7,928 nucleotides of DNA from contig CAZLGB010000165.1 in assembly GCA_964558825.1 (NCBI GenBank), forward strand, positions 1 to 7,928. The letters are read 5' to 3'. This DNA is from Phosphoribacter sp964558825 (lineage in GTDB: Bacteria > Actinomycetota > Actinomycetes > Actinomycetales > Dermatophilaceae). Shown here in pieces: positions 1 through 6,181 of the stretch (the stretch's first letter is position 1; the number at the start of each line of letters is the position of its first letter). The translations under genes were made by a program, and so were the position numbers. Below the pieces are notes generated by a model that saw only the letters and a program-made list of their open reading frames with translations, ran no database searches and was not told the origin of the DNA.

Positions 1-170
1 CCCGCGCCAACGGCATGACCTACAACCGGTTCATGCAGGGCCTCAAGGCCGCCGGCGTCGAGGTCGACCGCAAGATCCTCGCCGACCTCGCGGTCAACGA
101 CGCGACGGCCTTCACCGCGCTCGTCGAGCTGGCCCGCGCGAGCGTGCCGGCGCAGGGCGACGCCGCCTGA
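1..170 (+). CDS. rplT: 50S ribosomal protein L20, C-terminal part (5' end outside window)
   Basis: L20 binds 23S rRNA early in assembly of the large ribosomal subunit. The window opens inside the gene: the reading frame begins with the codon at position 3 and runs 55 codons to TGA at 168-170. The visible residues contain the L20 C-terminal signature: an N-G-M-T-Y stretch, then F-M-Q-G-L-K-A-A-G-V-E-V-D-R-K-I-L-A-D-L-A-V-N-D, then a short helix ending in a variable Ala-rich tail. The usual partners infC and rpmI would lie further upstream, outside the window. The methyltransferase gene starts 38 bp downstream on the same strand without a clear terminator between them, so read-through is plausible. 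Family assignment is by recognition of the conserved tail and is secure. Confidence 0.95.
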   Translation, partial: RANGMTYNRFMQGLKAAGVEVDRKILADLAVNDATAFTALVELARASVPAQGDAA

Positions 171-208
171 CCGGGCGGCATACCTCACCACCACCGCAGC
201 GCCGGGCC

Positions 209-1024
209 GTGGGCGATCACGCCAACCTGAGCAATCCCCGATCCGATCGGGTCCGTCAGGTGGCCGCCCTGGCCCGGCGCTCGGTGCGTGAGCGCACCGG
301 CACCTTCCTCGCCGAGGGCCCCCAAGCCGTCCGCGAGGCCGTGCGCCACCGCCCCGACCTCGTCGAGGCGCTCTATGCCACCACGGAGGCCACGGACCGG
401 CATACCGACATCGTCTCGGCGGCCGACGCGGCGGGCTTACCCGTGACCGTGTGCACCCCCGAGGTGCTCGCCGCGATGTGCGACACCGACGCGCCGCAAG
501 GCCTGCTGGCCGTATGCCGGTGTGCCCCCGTCTCGCTCGAGCAGGTGCTCGCGGGCCGACCCCGCCTGCTCGTCGTCCTCGCGCACGTGCGCGACCCCGG
601 CAACGCCGGCACCGTGCTGCGGGGGGCCGATGCCGTCGGAGCCGATGCCGTCGTGCTGAGCACAGCCAGCGTCGACGTGTGGAGCCCCAAGGTCGTGCGC
701 TCGACGGTGGGCTCGATCTTCCATCTGCCGATCGTCACGGACGTGGCCCTGCCCGCCGGCCTGGACCAGCTGCGGGCCGCGGGCGTGCGCGTGCTGGCCG
801 CCGACGGCGCCGGAGAGCGCCTGCTCGACGACACCGACCTCAGCGCGCCGCACGCGTGGCTCATGGGCAACGAGGCCTGGGGGCTGCCGTCGGAGCTGCG
901 CGCGGCGTGCGACGAGGTGGTGCGGGTGCCGATCTACGGCCACGCCGAGTCGCTCAATCTCGCGATGGCGGCGACCGTCTGCCTCTACGCCTCCGCGCGC
1001 GCCCACCACCCGACGCCAGGCTGA
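209..1024 (+). CDS. TrmH/SpoU-family RNA 2'-O-ribose methyltransferase
   Basis: This predicted S-adenosylmethionine-dependent enzyme methylates a ribose 2'-OH in rRNA or tRNA; the exact nucleotide cannot be read from sequence. The 271-residue protein has the expected two-part plan. An N-terminal SpoU substrate-binding domain (about residues 10-105, starting N-P-R-S-D-R-V and including F-L-A-E-G-P) is followed by the SPOUT knot domain. Motif 1 is D-P-G-N-A-G-T-V-L-R at 129-138, with the conserved Asn132 and Arg138. Motif 2 is L-M-G-N-E-A-W-G-L-P around 218-227. Motif 3 is P-I-Y-G-H-A-E-S-L-N-L-A-M-A-A at 241-255. The start is GTG at 209, the first in-frame start after the upstream stop that leaves a full N-terminal domain; no good Shine-Dalgarno sequence precedes it. 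It lies 38 bp after rplT and was probably co-transcribed with it. Homologues beside rplT are often annotated TsnR/RlmB-like, but I would not assign a specific symbol. Confidence 0.93.
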   Translation: MGDHANLSNPRSDRVRQVAALARRSVRERTGTFLAEGPQAVREAVRHRPDLVEALYATTEATDRHTDIVSAADAAGLPVTVCTPEVLAAMCDTDAPQGLLAVCRCAPVSLEQVLAGRPRLLVVLAHVRDPGNAGTVLRGADAVGADAVVLSTASVDVWSPKVVRSTVGSIFHLPIVTDVALPAGLDQLRAAGVRVLAADGAGERLLDDTDLSAPHAWLMGNEAWGLPSELRAACDEVVRVPIYGHAESLNLAMAATVCLYASARAHHPTPG

Positions 1025-1044
1025 GCCCCCGCGGAACCTGCGCG

Positions 1045-1063
1045 GACGCGGGTGCCCGCGGTC
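1045..1063 (+). terminator. weak GC hairpin after the methyltransferase gene
   Basis: A short inverted repeat lies 20 bp after the methyltransferase stop. The core pairs CGCGG (1047-1051) with CCGCG (1056-1060) around a 4-nt loop; two more pairs, 1045-1046 with 1062-1063, flank a bulged G at 1061. No T-run follows. In DNA this GC-rich, such hairpins arise easily by chance, so this is only a candidate terminator ahead of the kinase promoter. Confidence 0.2.
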
Positions 1064-1121
1064 GCGACCGGCGCGATGGGCCACGTATCGACATCCGCGT
1101 CGGTTCCCCAGGTCGACTCGC

Positions 1122-1127
1122 TACGCT
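1122..1127 (+). promoter_or_regulatory. -10 box of an apparently leaderless promoter for the sensor kinase gene
   Basis: TACGCT matches the actinobacterial TANNNT -10 pattern and is followed by exactly 6 nt and then the GTG start codon at 1134. With transcription starting about 7 nt after the -10, the mRNA would begin at the start codon itself, so the gene would be leaderless. No convincing -35 hexamer is visible at the right distance, which is common in actinobacterial promoters. No Shine-Dalgarno sequence precedes the GTG, consistent with this reading. Confidence 0.55.
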
Positions 1128-1133
1128 GACCGG

Positions 1134-2309
1134 GTGAGCGGGGATCACGCCGGCGCACGGGCGCCGGCCACTGGGGCGAGGCCGACGGGAATGCTTGAGG
1201 GTGTGGGCCAGGCCGAGCGGCGGGAGCTGGCCGACGTGCTGCCCGACGGGCTGGTCGTCATCGACGGCGCGGGCGTCGTCGTGCTCGTCAACAGCCGCGC
1301 CGCCGACGTCCTGCGGATGCCCTTGGACGCCGCGGTCGGCCGGCCGGTCGCCGAGGCGATCCCGCTGACCGACAGCGACGGTCGCTCCTGGTGGGAGGTC
1401 ACCGATCCGTGGGGCGGGCTGTCGACGCTCAAGGGCCACCGCGAGAAGCTGCTCTGGACGGCCGCCGGTGTCGAGGTGCTCGCGACGGCTCGCTATTGGC
1501 GGGCCGGCAGGGGTATGCCGGTCGAGCGGGTCGTCGTGTCACTGCGCGACGCCATCGCCCGGGAGCGCGCCGAGCAGGACCACGCCGCTCTGCTGTCCAC
1601 CCTCGCCCACGAGCTGCGCTCACCGCTGACGTCGGTCAAGGGTTTCTCCAGCACCCTGCTGCGCCGCTGGGAGCGCTTCAGCGACGAGCAGAAACGGCTC
1701 ATCGTCGAGACCATCGAGGCGGATGCGGCGCGGCTGACCCGGCTGGTCGGCGACCTGCTCGACGTCTCGCGGATCGACGCGGGACGGCTGCGGGTGCACC
1801 GCCAGGCGTTGGCGATCGACGAGATCGTCGCCCGGCATCTCAGTCGCAACGAGTCGCTGGGGATCGAGCCCGACCGCGTGGTCGTCGACGTCCGCCACCC
1901 CTTGCCCGAGACCTGGGCCGACCCCGACCGGGTCGACCAGATGCTCATCAACCTCGTCGACAATGCGTTCAAGCATGGGCGGGGTCGGGTCACCGTCGGC
2001 GTGCGCGCCGGCGCCGTCGACCTCGCCGACGGCGCGGCGGGCGATGCCCGGCCCGCGACGATCGTCTCCGTCGCCGACGAGGGCGACGGCATACCCGACC
2101 GGCTGCTGTCGGTGATCTTCTCCCGGTTCTGGCACGGGCCGGGGCGGGGCAACAGCGGCCTCGGGCTCTACGTCGTCAAGGCGTTGGTCGAGGCCCACGG
2201 TGGCCGGATCGCAGCAGCCAATGCGCCGGACGGGGGAGCGGTGTTCACCTTCAGCATCCCTGCGGGCGCGCCGCAGGCGGTCGTCGCCGAGGGGGTCCGG
2301 TCCGGCTGA
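1134..2309 (+). CDS. soluble PAS-domain sensor histidine kinase (orphan)
   Basis: This two-component sensor kinase is predicted to autophosphorylate on histidine and pass phosphate to an unknown response regulator; none lies in the window. The 391-residue protein begins with an Ala/Gly-rich tail of about 25 residues, then a PAS fold (about 28-140, starting L-A-D-V-L-P-D-G-L-V-V-I-D). The dimerisation/phosphoacceptor domain follows, with the H-box A-H-E-L-R-S-P-L-T and His159. The ATPase domain has the N-box I-N-L-V-D-N-A-F-K-H around Asn273-Asn277, a D-E-G-D-G-I-P box at 315-321, and an S-G-L-G-L-Y glycine box. I find no membrane segment or signal peptide, so it should be cytosolic and sense an internal ligand, redox or energy cue. 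GTG 1134 is chosen because of the leaderless promoter; ATG 1191, 19 codons later, would also keep every domain. A similar kinase between the methylase and pheS exists, as I recall, in other actinobacteria such as Streptomyces. Confidence 0.92.
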   Translation: MSGDHAGARAPATGARPTGMLEGVGQAERRELADVLPDGLVVIDGAGVVVLVNSRAADVLRMPLDAAVGRPVAEAIPLTDSDGRSWWEVTDPWGGLSTLKGHREKLLWTAAGVEVLATARYWRAGRGMPVERVVVSLRDAIARERAEQDHAALLSTLAHELRSPLTSVKGFSSTLLRRWERFSDEQKRLIVETIEADAARLTRLVGDLLDVSRIDAGRLRVHRQALAIDEIVARHLSRNESLGIEPDRVVVDVRHPLPETWADPDRVDQMLINLVDNAFKHGRGRVTVGVRAGAVDLADGAAGDARPATIVSVADEGDGIPDRLLSVIFSRFWHGPGRGNSGLGLYVVKALVEAHGGRIAAANAPDGGAVFTFSIPAGAPQAVVAEGVRSG

Positions 2310-2373
2310 CCGGCGCCCCCCTCTGCCCGTCCGCTCCCCGGTATGCCGTGCGCCCGCCCGCCTCGCCTCCGCC

Positions 2374-2379
2374 TAGACT
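2374..2379 (+). promoter_or_regulatory. -10 box of the probable pheST promoter
   Basis: TAGACT is a strong TANNNT -10 match in the 139-bp gap between the kinase stop and pheS. Transcription would begin near 2386, leaving an untranslated leader of about 60 nt before ATG 2449, unlike the leaderless arrangement of three other genes here. The -35 region is C-rich with no recognisable hexamer. A copy of the CGGCATAC word (complement strand, 2341-2348) lies 25 bp upstream of the -10. Confidence 0.5.
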
Positions 2380-2394
2380 CGACCGCCGAACCCT

Positions 2395-2420
2395 CGTCGT
2401 GGTCCCAGCCGCCCACGACG
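2395..2420 (+). promoter_or_regulatory. stem-loop in the pheS 5' leader
   Basis: Eight perfect base pairs join CGTCGTGG (2395-2402) to CCACGACG (2413-2420) around a 10-nt loop. It begins about 9 nt after the predicted transcription start and ends 28 nt before the pheS ATG. It could modulate initiation or act in attenuation, but no T-run follows. I see neither T-box sequence elements nor a Phe-rich leader peptide like E. coli pheM. A chance hairpin is possible in such GC-rich sequence. Confidence 0.3.
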
Positions 2421-2448
2421 CCCGCCGCCGTACGAGACCGTGAGAGAC

Positions 2449-3552
2449 ATGTCCGCACCGAACTCGTCCTTCGACCCCGTCGAGGTCGCCGCGCTCGACC
2501 CTGCCGCCCTCGAGTCGGCGATCAGTGCCGCCCGCGCGGCCTTCGCGGAGGCCGGCGATCTCGAGGCGCTCAAGGTCGCCCGGCTCGCCCACCTGGACCG
2601 TGGCGCGGTCGCCCAGGCCCGCCGCGAGATCGGCGCCCTGCCACCCTCGGCCAAGGCCGAGGCCGGCAAGCGGGTGGGTGCGGCCATGGCCGCCGTGCAG
2701 ACGGCATACACCGAGCGGGAGTCGCAGCTGGCGGCGGCGCGTGACGCGCAGATCCTCGTCGCCGAGCGGGTCGACGTCACCCAGGCGGTGGGACGGCGCC
2801 CGGTCGGTGCCCGTCACCCGGTCGAGCTGACCATGGAGCGGCTCGCCGATGTCTTCCTTGCGATGGGCTGGGAGGTCGCCGAGGGGCCCGAGGTCGAGTC
2901 GGAGTGGATGAATTTCGACGCGCTCAACCTCGGCAAGGACCACCCGGCCCGGCAGATGCAGGACACCTTCTTCGTCGACCCACCCGATGGCGGGCTGGTG
3001 CTGCGCACCCACACCTCGCCGGTGCAGATCCGCACGATGCTGACCCGCACCCCGCCGATCTACATCGTCGCGCCGGGCAAGGTCTTCCGCACCGACGACC
3101 TCGACGCCACCCACACGCCGGTCTTCCACCAGATCGAGTGCCTGGCCGTCGACAAGGGGCTGACGATGGCCCACCTGCGCGGGGCCATCGACCACTTCGT
3201 GCGGGCGATGTTCGGCGACGTCCGCACCCGGGTGCGGGCGTCCTACTTCCCCTTCACCGAGCCGTCGATGGAGACCGACTTCCAGTGCTTCGTCTGTCGC
3301 GGCGTGCCGGCAGCGGCAGGGGAGGAGCCCTGTCGGATGTGCGGCGGCTCGGGCTGGATCGAGCTCGGTGGGTCGGGGATGGTCAACCGAAAAGTGTTGC
3401 AGGCGTGCGGGATCGACCCAGATGTCTACACCGGCTTCGCCTTCGGCTTCGGCATCGAGCGGGCCCTGCAGCTGCGCAACGGTGTCTCTGACATGCGCGA
3501 CATCGTTGAGGGCGACGTGCGCTTCTCCGGCCAGTTCGGGATGGCGGTGTGA
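2449..3552 (+). CDS. pheS: phenylalanyl-tRNA synthetase alpha subunit
   Basis: This catalytic subunit of the cytosolic alpha2-beta2 enzyme charges tRNA-Phe with phenylalanine using ATP. The 367-residue product has an N-terminal coiled-coil tRNA-binding arm (about 1-100). The class II synthetase core follows: motif 1 region H-P-V-E-L-T-M-E-R-L (from 123), motif 2 V-F-R-T-D-D around 212-217 within G-K-V-F...F-H-Q-I-E (210-230), and motif 3 G-F-G-I-E-R at 333-338. Between motifs 2 and 3, four cysteines (280, 283, 295, 298) form a C-x2-C...C-x2-C pattern that I associate with actinobacterial PheS and that may bind zinc. ATG 2449 is preferred because it gives the typical M-S-A-P-N start. GTG 2440, three codons earlier and in frame, is possible, and neither has a well-spaced Shine-Dalgarno sequence. 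pheT starts 1 nt after the stop, so the subunits are co-expressed. Confidence 0.97.
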   Translation: MSAPNSSFDPVEVAALDPAALESAISAARAAFAEAGDLEALKVARLAHLDRGAVAQARREIGALPPSAKAEAGKRVGAAMAAVQTAYTERESQLAAARDAQILVAERVDVTQAVGRRPVGARHPVELTMERLADVFLAMGWEVAEGPEVESEWMNFDALNLGKDHPARQMQDTFFVDPPDGGLVLRTHTSPVQIRTMLTRTPPIYIVAPGKVFRTDDLDATHTPVFHQIECLAVDKGLTMAHLRGAIDHFVRAMFGDVRTRVRASYFPFTEPSMETDFQCFVCRGVPAAAGEEPCRMCGGSGWIELGGSGMVNRKVLQACGIDPDVYTGFAFGFGIERALQLRNGVSDMRDIVEGDVRFSGQFGMAV

Positions 3553-3553
3553 C

Positions 3554-6112
3554 ATGAGAGTCCCTCTGTCCTGGCTGCGAGAGCTCGTCGATGTCCCCTC
3601 CTCGGCGCGCGGCGCCGACGTCGCTGCATCCTTCGTGTCGGTGGGCCTCGAGGAGGAGGCCCTGCACGGCGGCGGCATCGTCGGCCCGATCGTCGTGGGT
3701 CGCGTTCTGACCATCGAGGAGTCGGTCCAGAAGAACGGCAAGACGATCCGCTATTGCACCGTCGACGTGGGCAACCACGGGCAGCGGTTGACCGACGGGA
3801 TCGCTCAGGAGATCGTCTGCGGCGCAACGAATTTCGAGGTCGGGGACCTTGTTGTCGTCGTGCTCCCCGGGGCGACGCTGCCGGGCGGCTTCGAGATCGC
3901 GGCTCGCAAGACCTATGGCCGCGTGTCCAACGGCATGATCTGCGCCGAGGACGAGCTCGGCATGGGCGAGGACCACAGCGGGATCATCGTGTTGTCGCGG
4001 TTGTTGGGCGAGAGCGCCGCCGCGGCGCTGCAGCCCGGCGACGACGCCATCGCGTTGCTCGGCCTCGGTGACGAGGTCGTCGAGCTCAACGTCACCCCCG
4101 ACCGTGGCTATTGCTTCTCCATGCGCGGGGTCGCGCGCGAGTACTGGCACTCGCAGGGCAGCCCCGCCGGCGGCTTCCGCGACCCGGGTGTCGTGGCGAC
4201 CAACCCCGACGCCAACTGGCAGGGGTATGCCGTGCACCTCACCGACGCCACGCCCATCGACGGGCATGTCGGCTGTCAGCGCTATGTGGCCCGGATCGTC
4301 CGGGGCATCGACCCGTCGGCGCCGTCGCCGTCGTGGATGCAGAGCCGGCTCACCCAGGTCGGGATGCGGCCGATCTCGCTGGCCGTCGACATCACCAACT
4401 ACGTGATGATGCTCACCGGCCAGCCGCTGCATGCCTTCGACCTGGCGACCCTGCAGGGCGCGATCACCGTGCGGCGCGCCCGGGCCGGCGAGCGGCTGAC
4501 CACCCTCGACGGCGTCGAGCGCCAGCTGCACCCCGAGGACCTGCTCATCACCGACGGCGGGCAGCTGCCGCTGGCCCTCGCCGGGGTGATGGGCGGGGAG
4601 AGCAGCGAGGTCAGCGCGACGACGACCGACATCCTCATCGAGGCCGCACACTTCGACCCGGTCACCGTCGCGCGCACGGCACGGCGTCATCGGCTGGTCA
4701 GCGAGGCGTCCAAGCGCTTCGAGCGCGGGGTCGACCCCCGGGTCGCCGACGATGCCGCCCAGCTGGCCGTCGACCTGCTCGTCGAGTTCGGCGGGGGCAC
4801 CGTCGACCCCGGTTCCACCGACGTCGACACGACCGAGAGCCGCCCGGCATACCCCTTGGATCTCACCCTGCCGGGGCGGCTCATCGGCATCGACTACTCG
4901 CCCACCCGGGTCGTCGAGATCCTGCGCCAGCTCGGCTGCACGGTGCAGGACCCGCTGCCCGGCCCCGGCGAGGTCGTCTTCGTCACCCCGCCCTCGTGGC
5001 GCCCCGACCTCGTCGACGGCCCCGACTATGCCGAGGAGGTCGCCCGCATCGACGGCTACGACCGCATCCCCTCGGTGCTGCCGGTGCCCTTCGGTGGCCG
5101 CGGTCTGACCCATGGCCAGCAGGTGCGTCGCGTCGTCGCGAGCGCGCTCGTCGGGCGCGGGCTCACCGAGGTCCTCACCTATCCCTTCGTCGCTGCCGAC
5201 TTCGCCGACACCCTCGGCCTGGCCCCTGATGACCCCCGGCGCAGCACGGTGCGGCTGGCCAATCCGCTGTCCGACGAGGCTCCGCTCATGCGCACGGCGG
5301 TCCTCGACACCCTGGTCGATTCCTTGCGCCGCAACGTGTCTCGGGGGCAACGCGACGTGGCGATTTTCGAGCTGGGGCTGGTCACCCTGCCCACGCCCGG
5401 GTCGGCGACGACGGCCCCCGTGCCCGGCGTCGACCGGCGCCCCGATGACGCGACGATCGCGGCGATCGACGCCGCAGTCCCGCCGCAGCCACGCCACCTC
5501 GCGCTGGCCTTCGCCGGTGACGCCGAGCGCTCGGGTTGGTGGGGCAAGGGTCGCGCGGCCGACTGGACCGACGCGCTCGAGGCGGTCCGGGTGGTCTGCG
5601 GGGCACTCTCGCTCGAGCCGATCGTCACCCCGGCCGAGCACCCGCCGTGGCACCCCGGCCGGTGCGCCCGCGTCACGCTCGCCGACGGCACCCTGCTCGG
5701 GTATGCCGGTGAGCTGCACCCGGCCGTGCTGGCCCGGCTGGGCCTGCCGCCGCGCACCTGTGCCGCCGAGATCGACGTCGACGCGCTGACTGTCGCCAGC
5801 GCCGAGCCCACGCGGATGCGGCGCTTCTTCACCCAGCCGGTCGCGCTCACCGATGTCGCGCTGACGCTCGACGAGGCGGTGGCGGCGGGCGAGGTCGAGG
5901 CGTGTCTGCGTGAGGCCGCCGGGGCGTTGCTCGAGTCGGTCACCCTTTTCGATGTGTATCGCGGCGACCAGGTGGGTGCGGGCAAACGCTCGCTCGCCTT
6001 CCGACTGGCCTTCCGGGCCCCTGACCGCACGCTGACCACCGACGAGGTCAGCGGCTTCCGCGATGCCGCCGTTGCCGCGGCCGCGGCGCGGTTCGGGGCG
6101 GTCCAGCGCTGA
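3554..6112 (+). CDS. pheT: phenylalanyl-tRNA synthetase beta subunit
   Basis: The beta subunit pairs with PheS, binds tRNA-Phe and hydrolyses mischarged Tyr-tRNA-Phe. At 852 residues it is a full-length, somewhat long actinobacterial type. Domains in order: N-terminal segment (M-R-V-P-L-S-W-L-R), OB-fold tRNA-binding domain (about 39-150, ending near G-M-I-C-A-E-D-E-L-G-M-G), B3/B4 editing domain (about 240-405, with P-L-H-A-F-D and V-M-G-G), B5 domain (about 430-507, with P-P-S-W-R-P-D and I-D-G-Y-D-R-I-P), a synthetase-like core (about 520-740, with N-P-L-S-D-E and L-M-R-T), and the C-terminal ferredoxin-like anticodon-binding domain (about 753-851). The frame stays open 62 codons upstream inside pheS, but ATG 3554, 1 nt after the pheS TGA, gives the conserved N-terminus and suggests translational coupling. 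Oddly for such GC-rich DNA, 9 of its 14 Tyr codons are TAT, whereas pheS uses TAC for all four. A strong inverted repeat begins at its stop codon. Confidence 0.97.
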   Translation: MRVPLSWLRELVDVPSSARGADVAASFVSVGLEEEALHGGGIVGPIVVGRVLTIEESVQKNGKTIRYCTVDVGNHGQRLTDGIAQEIVCGATNFEVGDLVVVVLPGATLPGGFEIAARKTYGRVSNGMICAEDELGMGEDHSGIIVLSRLLGESAAAALQPGDDAIALLGLGDEVVELNVTPDRGYCFSMRGVAREYWHSQGSPAGGFRDPGVVATNPDANWQGYAVHLTDATPIDGHVGCQRYVARIVRGIDPSAPSPSWMQSRLTQVGMRPISLAVDITNYVMMLTGQPLHAFDLATLQGAITVRRARAGERLTTLDGVERQLHPEDLLITDGGQLPLALAGVMGGESSEVSATTTDILIEAAHFDPVTVARTARRHRLVSEASKRFERGVDPRVADDAAQLAVDLLVEFGGGTVDPGSTDVDTTESRPAYPLDLTLPGRLIGIDYSPTRVVEILRQLGCTVQDPLPGPGEVVFVTPPSWRPDLVDGPDYAEEVARIDGYDRIPSVLPVPFGGRGLTHGQQVRRVVASALVGRGLTEVLTYPFVAADFADTLGLAPDDPRRSTVRLANPLSDEAPLMRTAVLDTLVDSLRRNVSRGQRDVAIFELGLVTLPTPGSATTAPVPGVDRRPDDATIAAIDAAVPPQPRHLALAFAGDAERSGWWGKGRAADWTDALEAVRVVCGALSLEPIVTPAEHPPWHPGRCARVTLADGTLLGYAGELHPAVLARLGLPPRTCAAEIDVDALTVASAEPTRMRRFFTQPVALTDVALTLDEAVAAGEVEACLREAAGALLESVTLFDVYRGDQVGAGKRSLAFRLAFRAPDRTLTTDEVSGFRDAAVAAAAARFGAVQR

Positions 6113-6178
6113 GCCTGCGCGGCCTGGGCCGCCGCGCGTCCGCGCGGCAGCCCAGGCCCCGCACCCGCAGCGCAGGCT
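6112..6178. terminator. strong two-tier inverted repeat, probable bidirectional terminator
   Basis: This fills the gap between the convergent pheT and LtrA-family genes. The inner hairpin pairs 6121-6137 with 6142-6158: 17 positions, one C/A mismatch at 6130/6149, loop GTCC. In the minus-strand transcript that mismatch becomes a G-U wobble, so the stem is then fully paired. An outer 9-bp stem pairs 6112-6120 (AGCCTGCGC) with 6170-6178 (GCGCAGGCT). It abuts the inner stem on the left and is separated from it by 11 nt on the right. There is no T-run on either side, as is usual for actinobacterial terminators of this kind. Position, symmetry and strength all fit termination of both genes. Confidence 0.8.
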
Positions 6179-6181
6179 GCG

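Noticed and set aside
1391..2443. Second plus-strand frame overlapping the kinase
   Set aside because: Its product is Arg/Pro/Gly-rich and low-complexity, while the overlapping kinase frame has every expected catalytic box.
2399..2443. Possible 14-codon leader peptide before pheS
   Set aside because: It has no ribosome binding site and no Phe codon, so it does not resemble a phenylalanine attenuator. It is simply the tail of a longer shadow frame.
3368..3553. Upstream extension of the pheT frame
   Set aside because: The 62 extra codons lie entirely within conserved pheS sequence and read as nonsense. ATG 3554 gives the conserved PheT N-terminus.
2251..3741. Minus-strand open frame spanning the kinase end, pheS and the pheT start
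   Set aside because: It crosses three real genes and the pheS promoter, resembles no family I know, and is best explained as a GC-driven shadow.
3383..5719. Very long open frame on the minus strand opposite pheT (about 778 codons)
   Set aside because: High GC at third codon positions removes stop codons from the opposite strand. The translation is low-complexity, rich in Arg, Gly, Asp and His, and pheT on the plus strand is unmistakable over the whole stretch.
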